Origin: Prochlorococcus sp. AG-402-K10
Lineage (GTDB): Bacteria > Cyanobacteriota > Cyanobacteriia > PCC-6307 > Cyanobiaceae
Reading direction: 5' to 3'
Length of the DNA: 64,000 nt
Assembly: GCA_003216835.1 (NCBI GenBank)
Contig: QCIF01000001.1
Span: 124,001-188,000, forward strand
Shown here one piece after another: positions 7,565 to 14,666 of this stretch. The position numbers and the translations under genes are program-made. Within the stretch, counting starts at the first letter, position 1, and each line of letters opens with the position of its first letter. The notes under the pieces were generated by a model. The model searched no databases, was not told the DNA's origin, and saw only the letters and a program-made list of their open reading frames with translations.

Positions 7565-7785
7565 TGGTTCTTTTTAAAGTGATATGCAGGCTTAATAAGT
7601 GCTTTCAGTATTAAAATTTATCTATTGGATAGATTAAAAAATTGATTATCAGAAAGTATTTGACTCTAGCAATTAGGATTCTTTTTCAGAAATTTTTTAG
7701 CTTGGTCAATATTGCGATCTCTTATCTCAACCCGAGATTAAACAATAATAACACAGGAGCAAAAATAGATCTTATTTAAAGATGC

Positions 7786-8079
7786 TTAACTCTCTAAATA
7801 TCTGCAAATATATTCAAAGTTTTCGTAGTCCATAGTTATTGTCTTAAACATATCCGTTTCTATTCTTCTATTACCTAAATTCTGTAATTCAACTTTAATA
7901 GTTGGATGTTTTATTGAGTAAGAGGGAGTAAAACCAATTCGCTTAGCACGTTTATGCATATCTTTTTTAATTCGAGGATCGCAGCCACAAAATAAAATGG
8001 TTGGTCTAGAAATATTACCAATTGAAGCATCCGCAATTCTTTCTTCCAAATCCGCTGCAATATTTTGAAGAACTTTCAT
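7786..8079 (-). CDS. Unrecognised 97-aa protein
   Basis: Soluble mixed alpha/beta protein beginning MKVLQNIAADLEERIADASI. It contains ILFCGCDPRIKKDMHKRAKR, with a CGC motif, then TMDYENFEYICRYLES. No domain recognised. It starts 4 nt after the stop of a 34-aa membrane peptide, so the two are probably co-expressed. Confidence 0.55.
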   Translation of the reverse strand: MKVLQNIAADLEERIADASIGNISRPTILFCGCDPRIKKDMHKRAKRIGFTPSYSIKHPTIKVELQNLGNRRIETDMFKTITMDYENFEYICRYLES

Positions 8080-8083
8080 TCAA

Positions 8084-8188
8084 TTATTTTTTTTCTTTTA
8101 ATGGATTAAATCTAATATCAAAAGTAAGAACAATTCCAATACTAATCAGAAGTAAACCAATCGCTATTTGTGGAGAGGGTAAAATCAT
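8084..8188 (-). CDS. 34-aa single-span membrane peptide
   Basis: MILPSPQIAIGLLLISIGIV then a short basic tail rich in Lys. ATG at 8188. One membrane helix. Ends just before the 97-aa gene start. Confidence 0.4.
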   Translation of the reverse strand: MILPSPQIAIGLLLISIGIVLTFDIRFNPLKEKK

Positions 8189-8654
8189 CTATTGATTAAT
8201 TATATAAGTTAGAAAACCAGTGAAGGTAAGTAATTTAAATCCAATTAAGAAAGGTAGATACTTTTTTGCTTTTATTCCAAAAGTTAGTCCTTTTTTAAAA
8301 GACTTTATTATTGTTTTCATTACAATATTTCAAACTTTTGATATACTAACAAATTATTTTTTTCGAAATGAAGTAAACATAATTAATACCCAATATTGTT
8401 TATAGTGTTTGCTAAATAAAAATTAAATTCAAAACATAATTAGCCGGCAAGTTTAATTGCTTGAGTAGCAATAAATCCATTCCCTATATCAAGTTAAATT
8501 CCATAACTGCTTTTCTGACAAAAGATGGTCTTATAATTTAATTTGATCCTTATTGTTAATCAAAGTTATTATAAAAGCAATGATCTAGTGTTCTAGGTTC
8601 TTTATTTTTGTTGAACCAACTAAATTCAATTTAATAAAAGATAACTTTGACAAA
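8189..8654. other. Gene-poor stretch upstream of rluF
   Basis: A GTG-started plus frame at 8220-8405 is AT-driven and unconvincing. No terminator, repeat or RNA gene is recognised. The rluF promoter should lie in its last 100 nt. Confidence 0.35.
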
Positions 8655-9377
8655 ATGGCTATCAGAATAAATAAATATTTAAGTGAAGTCGGTTACTGTT
8701 CTAGAAGAGAAGCAGATAGACTAATTGAAGAAGGAAAAGTAACCATTAATGGGAAAATTCCAGAAATTGGTACCAAGGTAGAAGAATGTGATCTAGTAGA
8801 AGTTGAAGGTCAAAGAATAGAAAAATCAACTAAACAAAAAAAAGTATACTTAGCCTTTAATAAACCTTTTGGAATTGTTTGCACAACACATAGAAGCGTA
8901 GAACCAGATAATATTATAGATTTCATTAAATATCCTACAAGAATTTTTCCTATTGGAAGATTGGATAAGCCTAGTGAGGGATTAATTTTTTTAACTAACG
9001 ATGGAGATATCGTAAATAAAATACTCAGAGCAAGAAATAATCATGAAAAAGAATACATCGTTAGCGTTAATCGTCCTATTAATAGAGACTTTATTCAAAG
9101 CATGCGAAATGGTGTTGAAATATTAGACACCATAACTAAGAAATGTTTCGTAAAACAATTAGGTCCAAAAAAGTTTAAAATCATACTCACTCAAGGACTT
9201 AACCGGCAAATTAGGCGAATGTGTGAGACCTTAGGTTACAGAGTACAATCATTAAAGCGTGTAAGAATTATGAATATTAAGTTAGACGTACCAACAGGAA
9301 AATATCGCAAATTTACCAAAGAAGAACTCTTAGAATTAAATGGATTGCTTGAAAACTCTTCAAAAACATTTGACTAA
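8655..9377 (+). CDS. rluF: 23S rRNA pseudouridine synthase, RluF/RsuA family
   Basis: 240 aa. Isomerises a uridine in rRNA to pseudouridine; the E. coli RluF counterpart acts on 23S position 2604. An S4 RNA-binding domain covers residues 2-55. The catalytic domain begins YLAFNKPFGI (65-74), with the nucleophile Asp104 in IGRLDKPSEGL. EKEYIVSV and GLNRQIRRMCETLGY are further family blocks, and NRQIRRMCE specifically matches RluF better than RluB/RluE. It is a housekeeping-type enzyme standing alone among micro-genes, so it may have been acquired. ATG without a clear Shine-Dalgarno. Confidence 0.88.
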   Translation: MAIRINKYLSEVGYCSRREADRLIEEGKVTINGKIPEIGTKVEECDLVEVEGQRIEKSTKQKKVYLAFNKPFGIVCTTHRSVEPDNIIDFIKYPTRIFPIGRLDKPSEGLIFLTNDGDIVNKILRARNNHEKEYIVSVNRPINRDFIQSMRNGVEILDTITKKCFVKQLGPKKFKIILTQGLNRQIRRMCETLGYRVQSLKRVRIMNIKLDVPTGKYRKFTKEELLELNGLLENSSKTFD

Positions 9378-9457
9378 TAAAAAATCCCCTCTTTTTTATT
9401 GTCTGCAATCTCAAAGGCGAAAGGTAGTTAGAATGTTTAAACATTCCAAAAAGGTTC

Positions 9458-9706
9458 TTAATAATAGCTATTGAATATAGAAGTTTTCTTCCAACCATCT
9501 TCTAATAATTCCTTATATTCCTTTCTAGCTGCTTCAATAGTTTCAACTCTGCTTCCTTTCATAACTGGTTTGCTATTCCTCTTATAAACACAACCATAGG
9601 AAATCATCATTGCATCAATAGTTAGACTTGGCTTAGATAACTCCTCAAATGGTTCGAAAACTTTAATCCTACTTTTATCCTTATTAATGAGGATAAATTT
9701 CTCCAT
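9458..9706 (-). CDS. Unrecognised 82-aa protein with a DUF1651-like tail
   Basis: Start set at ATG 9706, because its A overlaps the TAA of the upstream 24-aa frame (TAATG), rather than at the upstream TTG. The C-terminal EAARKEYKELLEDGWKK resembles the A-x3-(W/Y)-x-L-x2-GW ending of DUF1651 and related picocyanobacterial proteins. The N-terminal half is unrecognised. Probably translated by coupling with 9706-9780. Confidence 0.5.
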   Translation of the reverse strand: MEKFILINKDKSRIKVFEPFEELSKPSLTIDAMMISYGCVYKRNSKPVMKGSRVETIEAARKEYKELLEDGWKKTSIFNSYY

Positions 9707-9780
9707 TAAATCAGTAATAAGCAAATCATTGCTCCAATACTAAAAATTAAGCTCCACCCCTGCGACTTAATCTCTACCAT
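9706..9780 (-). CDS. 24-aa membrane peptide, short paralogue of the 3648-3935 N-terminus
   Basis: MVEIKSQGWSLIFSIGAM then a short hydrophobic end. This equals the first span of the 95-aa protein at 3648-3935 without its cytoplasmic tail. Its stop overlaps the next start (TAATG) and its start overlaps the end of the 47-aa gene by 14 nt. Either a genuine micro-peptide or the stump of a gene whose tail was replaced. Confidence 0.4.
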   Translation of the reverse strand: MVEIKSQGWSLIFSIGAMICLLLI

Positions 9781-9910
9781 GAATACTTCTAAAAGAGCCA
9801 ATAAATTGGAACTGCTCTCTATTAATACCTAAATTCTGTATAAGTTTAGAGGTTGTAAACTCTCCCATTCTAAAAGTTGAACTCAACTGATTCTTTTTTG
9901 GTCTTGCCAT
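9767..9910 (-). CDS. Unrecognised basic 47-aa protein
   Basis: MARPKKNQLSSTFRMGEFTT and a basic, polar remainder. ATG at 9910. It overlaps the following 24-aa frame by 14 nt, giving a three-gene overlapping minus-strand set 9458-9910. The N-terminal RPKKN and ST-rich context could contact nucleic acid; unproven. Confidence 0.45.
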   Translation of the reverse strand: MARPKKNQLSSTFRMGEFTTSKLIQNLGINREQFQFIGSFRSIHGRD

Positions 9911-9998
9911 AAATTACATAAAAAATAATCCTTATATATAGATTAATATTTTTTAAACTTATGATATAAATAACTTCATAGATTTCTATTAAAAATTC

Positions 9999-10274
9999 AT
10001 GTCAATATTAGTTACTTCCCCTTGTCCAGAAAGTACGGTTGAGGAATTAGGAATTAAAAACTGGCCGATATGGACTTGTGAAGCAACTTCTTTTGACTGG
10101 AGTTATGACAATAAAGAAACTTGTTTATTGCTTGAGGGAGAAGTCACGGTAACTCCTGAGGGAGGACAACCTGTAAAATTTGGTGCAGGTGACCTAGTTA
10201 TATTCCCAGAAGGTATGAACTGTAGATGGGATGTTCATCAAGCAGTACGAAAGCATTATCGTTTTGGTGATTAA
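9999..10274 (+). CDS. Small cupin protein (DUF861/EutQ-like)
   Basis: 91-aa single cupin. WPIWTCEATSFDWSYDNKET opens the barrel, EVTVTPEGG and GAGDLVIFPEGM are the conserved turns, and CRWDVHQAVRKHYRF closes it. This pattern is the DUF861 cupin_3 family, usually of unknown function in cyanobacteria. Cytosolic, with no signal peptide. Divergent from the 47-aa gene at 9910. Confidence 0.8.
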   Translation: MSILVTSPCPESTVEELGIKNWPIWTCEATSFDWSYDNKETCLLLEGEVTVTPEGGQPVKFGAGDLVIFPEGMNCRWDVHQAVRKHYRFGD

Positions 10275-10341
10275 GCAGCACTAGCTCTCTTTATCATCTT
10301 TCAATATGCTCCACTATATTATTAAATTTGGTCAAAATTCT

Positions 10342-10467
10342 TCAACCATCTAATCTATCAGCATAATCCCTTAAAATTTCTGCCATCTTTTGAGGAGGGA
10401 TTTCATCTTGATATTCTCTACATAAATCAAAAAATTTATCCAGGAAATCTTTCATTGAAGAGGACAT
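10342..10467 (-). CDS. Unrecognised 41-aa acidic helical protein
   Basis: MSSSMKDFLDKFFDLCREYQ then PPQKMAEILRDYADRLDG. Looks like two helices around a proline turn. Preceded by a copy of the shared promoter cassette with a degenerate -35 (10478-10507). Another ATG four codons in. Confidence 0.5.
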   Translation of the reverse strand: MSSSMKDFLDKFFDLCREYQDEIPPQKMAEILRDYADRLDG

Positions 10468-10477
10468 AAAAAAAGAT

Positions 10478-10507
10478 TTTATCACTCTATGTTAGAACGA
10501 CTTTCAT
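10478..10507 (-). promoter_or_regulatory. Shared island promoter cassette, copy 2
   Basis: ATGAAA replaces TTGACA (10507-10502), then an 18-nt spacer with GTCGTTCTAA, then GATAAA (10483-10478), a pyrimidine-rich leader and the ATG at 10467. The conserved spacer despite a broken -35 suggests that the spacer element matters. Confidence 0.45.
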
Positions 10508-10548
10508 AAAAAACTATCATTTCATCAACCTATTTAACTGAAGGCACT

Positions 10549-10578
10549 AAGTCGCAGGTTGGGATCCTGTAGCCCCGA
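10549..10578 (+). repeat. Degenerate 3' fragment of tRNA-Pro
   Basis: AAGTCGCAGGTTGGGATCC and TGTAGCCCCGA reproduce the T arm and acceptor end of a bacterial tRNA-Pro (usual form GTCGCAGGTTCGAATCCTGT then CACCCCGA). The T loop is mutated and no 5' half is nearby, so it is not a functional tRNA. Partial tRNA 3' ends mark past integration at tRNA genes in Prochlorococcus islands. Confidence 0.65.
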
Positions 10579-10690
10579 ACAGTCATAGCAATGGTTTATT
10601 AATCTTGAACTAATTCTCATATTTAGAAAAGGTAGTTCAAGGGGGTTAACTTTACTAACTGTCTAAATACTTATGAATTGAACAATCTAG

Positions 10691-10858
10691 TTAGTAATGA
10701 AAAGGTAATTGTTCTATTTGTTTTGGAGCATAATCACAAATTCCAAACTGCATACATTCCATTTGGTCATCACTTAATTGCCTTTCAAATGAAATCGCTT
10801 CATAAAAAAGATTAAAAGCATGTTGGAGATTATGTTTAATAGGATTTCCGCAAGTCAT
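10691..10858 (-). CDS. Unrecognised 55-aa Cys-containing protein
   Basis: Start set at ATG 10858, 7 nt after GGAG, instead of the upstream TTG. Begins MTCGNPIKHNLQHAFNLFYE and contains MECMQFGICDYAPKQ. Three Cys residues (3, 35 and 41) could bind a metal. No domain recognised. Confidence 0.5.
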   Translation of the reverse strand: MTCGNPIKHNLQHAFNLFYEAISFERQLSDDQMECMQFGICDYAPKQIEQLPFHY

Positions 10859-10894
10859 AATAAAACTCCATATATTTGAATTTTTAATCCGCAA

Positions 10895-11056
10895 CTAATA
10901 TGCAAGGCAATAGGGATTATTTAGTGATTTACTACAAAAAATGTTTTTGCGTAGATGAGCTCTTTTAGCTTGTTCATAGAAATTTTGTGTCATAAAAACA
11001 CCAAAATAAATAAGTAAAACAGTCAATATAAGAAGCTCTAATCCTAAGTGGCTCAT
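10895..11056 (-). CDS. 53-aa single-span membrane protein
   Basis: MSHLGLELLILTVLLIYFGV gives an N-terminal span (about 4-22). The tail is basic and polar with two Cys (41 and 50). A strong AGGAGG lies 7 nt before the ATG at 11056. Just upstream of the 55-aa gene on the same strand, so probably one transcript. Confidence 0.55.
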   Translation of the reverse strand: MSHLGLELLILTVLLIYFGVFMTQNFYEQAKRAHLRKNIFCSKSLNNPYCLAY

Positions 11057-11166
11057 TGAAAAACCTCCTTTGAGATGGTATTTATTTAGTATCTCTGATG
11101 CATAAAAATCAAGAGTTTTAATACCTAATTATCATTAGGGCTACATAACTTAAAATCCTGCAGTAA

Positions 11167-11271
11167 TTAATTTTGGCTCTCTTTGCGAGCCTCATCTACT
11201 TTAATTTCCTTTCTTTTCAAACGTGGTGTTTCGACATTGGAACCAACAATCATTTCACTATCAAGAAACAT
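11167..11271 (-). CDS. Possible 34-aa basic peptide
   Basis: MFLDSEMIVGSNVETPRLKR then a charged end. ATG at 11271, one nucleotide after the stop of the startless frame 11273-11428. Short, so evidence is limited. Confidence 0.35.
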   Translation of the reverse strand: MFLDSEMIVGSNVETPRLKRKEIKVDEARKESQN

Positions 11272-11272
11272 A

Positions 11273-11428
11273 TTACTCAAAAAACTTATCCTTATTATTC
11301 TCAATTCTTTGTAAATCGTTTATCTGATCCAAGTTAGAACATATCAACCATGCCTCATCAGGAACTTTCCTAGAGTCTCTATCCTTATTTAATAAATAAT
11401 AAACACATAAGTGATCCGATATTAAAAA
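11273..11428 (-). pseudogene. Open frame lacking a start codon, probable gene remnant
   Basis: 51 codons read SDHLCVYYLLNKDRDSRKVP then DEAWLICSNLDQINDLQRIE before a stop. Composition is protein-like (Trp, Cys, ordered amphipathicity), yet the frame has a TGA directly upstream and no ATG, GTG or TTG before its middle. Likely the 3' part of a decayed gene. A non-canonical start cannot be excluded. Confidence 0.35.
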
Positions 11429-11600
11429 TCAAGATCCACCACTACGAGTTAATTAGCATTAAAACACAACCTCACCTTAAGAAGAAAGTTTGAGGGCCAA
11501 CCTTCATCATTTCTTTCATACTAACCTTCTTCTTTCTCAGCATCATCTTAATTAGTTATAAAAACTATTCAAAATTAAAAGGACAATGATGGGATCATCA

Positions 11601-11660
11601 TCAATTAGCTACTTTAGCTTCATTATTTGCAATAGCTGGTACCTTGGAACCTAATAACAA
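11601..11660 (-). pseudogene. Remnant resembling the signal-peptide end of the 14303-14653 gene
   Basis: The frame reads LLLGSKVPAIANNEAKVAN before a TGA. It parallels LFFGLVSPAIAHNEANGG of the 116-aa exported protein at 14303-14653, and the DNA is similar over about 30 nt. No valid start is present. Interpreted as a decayed duplicate. Confidence 0.3.
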
Positions 11661-11685
11661 ATGTGGTCATAATATAGAGTTTCAT

Positions 11686-11901
11686 TTAAAGATTATTGCA
11701 AAAAGCTCCTATATCTTTACTTTGCCCGACAAATGACTTGAGTTTTCTTTTGGCTGGTTCTTTATTACTAACTTCAGAATTATATTCTGCACATAACAAT
11801 TTTCCTTTATTTATCATATTAACTGGTATAAGTTCAACAGCAATAATAGACGTGCTTAAAGCAATTACAAATAAAAATGCCTTGGTTATTGAATTTTGCA
11901 T
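11686..11901 (-). CDS. 71-aa exported or membrane-anchored protein
   Basis: MQNSITKAFLFVIALSTSII then AVELIPVN is a signal-peptide-like N-terminus, followed by a polar, basic domain with two Cys (37 and 68). A 77-aa plus frame overlaps the same bases but has poor composition, so the minus frame is preferred. No family recognised. Confidence 0.45.
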   Translation of the reverse strand: MQNSITKAFLFVIALSTSIIAVELIPVNMINKGKLLCAEYNSEVSNKEPAKRKLKSFVGQSKDIGAFCNNL

Positions 11902-12025
11902 AAAAATATTTTTATCACACCAATTTTAGATCGAAATAAATTTAAAGAATAAATTAACTGCTTAATAAAAGGAATCAACACATTAAATTCATGCTTAAAT
12001 ATTGCTGATCTTTTTAACTAAATAA

Positions 12026-12328
12026 ATGGCTTATTCAGAAACTAAAGTAATAATAGGTGGTTTAGCTCACGTGCCTATTCTAATTTTCATAGTCAATTTA
12101 ATTAAAGGTAAGTTTGCCAATAAAGCAGGAGAGTTGAACGTCGCTGAAGTGAAAGATGAAGAACCAAAGATAAAAATAGCTGAGCTTAAAAAAGAGGAAA
12201 TAAAACCTAAAGATGAGAATAAAAGTATAGACAATCAAGAAGTATTAATAACAGAAAAAGAGAACCCAGAAGATGAGATAAAAAGTGAAGTTAAAGAAGA
12301 TGAAGATGAAGGGAAAGAAGTAAGTTAA
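12026..12328 (+). CDS. 100-aa membrane-anchored protein with a highly charged Glu/Lys tail
   Basis: A short N-terminus, one span (about 9-26, GLAHVPILIFIVNLIKG), then about 65 residues almost entirely Glu, Lys and Asp with few hydrophobics, expected to be disordered. Begins MAYSETKVIIGG. Low-complexity tails of this kind in cyanobacterial thylakoid proteins may contact soluble partners; no function is assigned. Confidence 0.55.
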   Translation: MAYSETKVIIGGLAHVPILIFIVNLIKGKFANKAGELNVAEVKDEEPKIKIAELKKEEIKPKDENKSIDNQEVLITEKENPEDEIKSEVKEDEDEGKEVS

Positions 12329-12825
12329 AAAAGAGGGTTGTATTCATAAAATTTAGATAGATTTACCAAAAAATTTTCATTTATTCCTCTTATTCAATGT
12401 AAGGCTAAAGGTACTAGGTAGTTTTTAAGAATATTCTGGACTTGACTCTTAAAAACTAATTCAAAGAAAAGGTTTTCAAAAAATATATTTTTATTGCTTA
12501 TAGTCACATGTTACGAAATGGAAAATATTTGTAGGTAATTTGATATTTTTTATTGATATTTTATGAATATAAAGTAGTTTAACTCATGCTCAAATGCAAT
12601 TTAGAATTCTTGATTATGTTCCAAACCAAAAGAAGAAGCTACATTTTTTAGTTTGAATAATAAATTTTTAAATTAAATGTATATTATGACTAGATTTTCT
12701 AATTGCGGAAATTAAATCAATCCCCGGAATTTTCAATATTTGACTAATATTTCCCGCATTTTTGCTCATTGATAACAATAAATTATCTAGATAAGTTAGA
12801 TAAACTTTAGATAAAAATTTATTTT
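12329..12825. other. Gene-poor AT-rich gap
   Basis: No supportable frame. It contains the 12-bp inverted repeat at 12419-12458 and an AAGGTACTAGGT stretch also found near 15462. Confidence 0.35.
12419..12458. repeat. Perfect 12-bp inverted repeat
   Basis: TAGTTTTTAAGA (12419-12430) and TCTTAAAAACTA (12447-12458) are exact reverse complements across a 16-nt loop. No T-run follows, and the stem is AT-rich. Could be a recombination or protein site, or a weak terminator of the Glu/Lys-rich gene 90 nt upstream. Confidence 0.45.
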
Positions 12826-12948
12826 ATGAGTACTCAAAACAGCCAGAACCATAAAAGACAAGAACAAAATAATACAGAATGGTTAGATGAAATGATCAAT
12901 AAACTTGAAGAGATGAAGAACAACACATCTCAAATAGCCTATAACTGA
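12826..12948 (+). CDS. Unrecognised 40-aa polar protein
   Basis: MSTQNSQNHKRQEQNNTEWL then DEMINKLEEMKNNTSQ. Gln/Asn-rich N-terminus and one amphipathic helix. Lies 31 nt before the CPIC micro-protein gene and may be co-transcribed. Confidence 0.4.
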   Translation: MSTQNSQNHKRQEQNNTEWLDEMINKLEEMKNNTSQIAYN

Positions 12949-12979
12949 CAGACTAAGAAACAAACTTTAGGAGGTGATT

Positions 12980-13126
12980 ATGGGATTTCCACATTGCCCT
13001 ATTTGTGTCGCTGTAGCATTCTTAACCTCTTGTATATCAGTAACTCGTAGCTATATGTTCTATTTACTTTATAAGGAATCTGTAAATAAAAGAGCTAATT
13101 TTTTACCTATTTGGTTACAAGCCTAA
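12980..13126 (+). CDS. 48-aa micro-protein with HCPIC motif, copy 2
   Basis: MGFPHCPICVAVAFLTSCIS, then YMFYLLYKES and a divergent tail. Excellent AGGAGG (12969-12974) 5 nt before the ATG. Almost identical to 4726-4869 over 34 residues while the tails differ (LPIWLQA here, LPLVPVYD there). Conserved Cys6, Cys9 and Cys18. The strong ribosome site and the purifying pattern indicate a real gene. Confidence 0.65.
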   Translation: MGFPHCPICVAVAFLTSCISVTRSYMFYLLYKESVNKRANFLPIWLQA

Positions 13127-13233
13127 ATTTTCTTGTCTAAACACAAAGATAGATAGTTTGTAATCAATTTTCGTTAATTAAATAAGATCAACTGTCAATC
13201 TTATTTAAGATAGCTGTTTAGGTAGTAAGCGTT

Positions 13234-13644
13234 TTATTTATCTATTATTAATGGATCTAATGCGTCAGTACGACATCTTCTTTCAAACACAAGAGAAGAA
13301 TCTCCTTTTCCTTCTAGTTCTGAATCTTCATCCTGGCATTTATTTAATATTTCTTGAATTACAGGAATACATTTAACCATAAATATATCTTTATTTTTTA
13401 ACTTTTTGTCAGAGAATCCAAGATCAATTCCTGCTTCATAGTAAGCATACCAATAACTACACTGATTAAAATCCTCTATTGGATTTTTTATTTTCAATCC
13501 ATAATTATCTACTAATCTTTGTAATCCATCTTCTGCAATTTTTTTATTTTTTCTTTCCCGTTCCCAAGAGGAGTAATCATCTCCATAAATAAGTACTCCC
13601 AAAAAAATAAAAACAAGAGCTATATATAAACCTAAATTTTTCAT
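13234..13644 (-). CDS. Unrecognised 136-aa membrane-anchored protein
   Basis: N-terminal span (residues 4-20, LGLYIALVFIFLGVLIYG), then a soluble part with four Cys and a YWYAYYEAG segment. Could be periplasmic or lumenal. Preceded by the TTGACA/GTCGATCTAA element (13746-13731), but about 75 nt upstream and with a poor -10. The stop is followed directly by AACGCTTACT, a motif shared with other island genes. Confidence 0.55.
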   Translation of the reverse strand: MKNLGLYIALVFIFLGVLIYGDDYSSWERERKNKKIAEDGLQRLVDNYGLKIKNPIEDFNQCSYWYAYYEAGIDLGFSDKKLKNKDIFMVKCIPVIQEILNKCQDEDSELEGKGDSSLVFERRCRTDALDPLIIDK

Positions 13645-13731
13645 TATCCAATTAATGAAATAAAAAGTGAAATCATCTTTTCAGTTATAAATGCTTTATT
13701 CATAGAAATTAGGGTGTCTATTTCTCTATTT

Positions 13732-13776
13732 TAGATCGACTGTCAATCGTCATTATATAGAGATGCGAATAGTAAG
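13732..13776 (-). repeat. 45-nt intergenic repeat, copy 1
   Basis: Identical to 14081-14125. Read on the minus strand it runs from CTTACTATTCGCATC through an AT-rich middle to TTGACAGTCGATCTA, so it joins the region after one gene (13791-14051) to the promoter element of the next (13234-13644). Confidence 0.7.
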
Positions 13777-13790
13777 CGTTTCATCTTAAC

Positions 13791-14051
13791 TTATTTAATA
13801 CCTAAATATCTCTCACAGTAATAGTTAGCTAACTCACGATTAGAATAATTTTTTATTTCCTTTAAATTAAGCTTCTTAATCGCTTCATCACCTGTGATTT
13901 GATAGCTTGAATTTAGTTTCGCACAGGTATCTTTTACTTTTCCTTCCTTATCAAAAGGGATTCTAAGATAAAAAGCAAAAATGGATAGAAACAATCCAAA
14001 AGTTATTACTCTTCTATGATTCTTCCACCATTGGTAAAATTTATTTTCCAT
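13791..14051 (-). CDS. Unrecognised 86-aa membrane-anchored protein
   Basis: MENKFYQWWKNHRRVITFGL gives a basic N-terminus and span (about 14-31). The rest is soluble with ELANYYCERYLGIK at the end and two Cys. Same topology as the preceding 136-aa protein. Full promoter cassette at 14066-14095, AAACGCTTACT motif 8 nt after the stop. Confidence 0.55.
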   Translation of the reverse strand: MENKFYQWWKNHRRVITFGLFLSIFAFYLRIPFDKEGKVKDTCAKLNSSYQITGDEAIKKLNLKEIKNYSNRELANYYCERYLGIK

Positions 14052-14065
14052 AAAAAAAAGAGGGA

Positions 14066-14095
14066 TTTAGCAATGTTTTCTAGATCGACTGTCAA
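14066..14095 (-). promoter_or_regulatory. Shared island promoter cassette, copy 3
   Basis: TTGACA (14095-14090), 18-nt spacer starting GTCGATCTAG, GCTAAA (14071-14066), then TCCCTCTTTTTTTT leading to the ATG at 14051. Confidence 0.55.
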
Positions 14096-14125
14096 TCGTC
14101 ATTATATAGAGATGCGAATAGTAAG
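14081..14125 (-). repeat. 45-nt intergenic repeat, copy 2
   Basis: Exact copy of 13732-13776. Beyond it GTAAGCGTTT is repeated with a 6-nt insertion relative to copy 1. The region downstream of it (14126-14302) has no supportable gene other than an 18-codon frame, so the gene once following this unit may have been lost. Confidence 0.65.
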
Positions 14126-14302
14126 GGTAAGCGTTTGATTGAATAATGCCAAAGTAGTGAAAATAATCAACCTCAATAAATAATAACTATGGATAATATT
14201 ATTGAAATTATTAAGATTTTAATAAATCCAATAATTATTTTTTAGATTGAGTGATGCTAACCTCCTATCGTATTCATTTCTCCTTTAAATACAAACTTAT
14301 CT

Positions 14303-14653
14303 TTATTTAGTAAAGTACCTCCATGTAACTAAAGGAATGCTTATGACTAATATCCCAAGTACGACATATATAGCCATATAGTTATTTGTTTCAGCAGTTC
14401 TCTCTACATTAGAATTAAGATCATCTAGTTGATTATCGATTGATGAGGTTTGACTATCAATTGATGAAGGTTTACTAATCTCCTCGATGATTATTTTTTT
14501 GGGTTTATTAGTGGAATTAGAATTAACTCGCGGATTAAAATTCGAACCTAATTCAGCAACACAATGATTACCGCAACCACCATTAGCTTCATTATGAGCA
14601 ATAGCTGGAGACACTAAACCAAAAAACAAAGGTAAGAGTAATAATTTTCTCAT
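14303..14653 (-). CDS. 116-aa exported protein with C-terminal membrane anchor
   Basis: Cleavable signal peptide (MRKLLLLPLFFGLVSPAIAH, cleavage near residue 19), a Cys-containing segment GGCGNHCVAELG, a long Ser/Asn/Thr-rich linker with SSIDSQTSSIDNQLDDLNSN repeats, and a C-terminal span (about 93-110). Likely faces the periplasm or lumen. Preceded by a good promoter cassette. A decayed relative lies at 11601-11660. Confidence 0.6.
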   Translation of the reverse strand: MRKLLLLPLFFGLVSPAIAHNEANGGCGNHCVAELGSNFNPRVNSNSTNKPKKIIIEEISKPSSIDSQTSSIDNQLDDLNSNVERTAETNNYMAIYVVLGILVISIPLVTWRYFTK

Positions 14654-14666
14654 TAAAAAAGAGGAT

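Noticed and set aside
8220..8405. 61-aa plus frame
   Set aside because: GTG start, no ribosome site, composition driven by AT richness; no domain.
11696..11929. 77-aa plus frame
   Set aside because: Antisense to the better minus frame with a signal-peptide-like start; poor protein composition.
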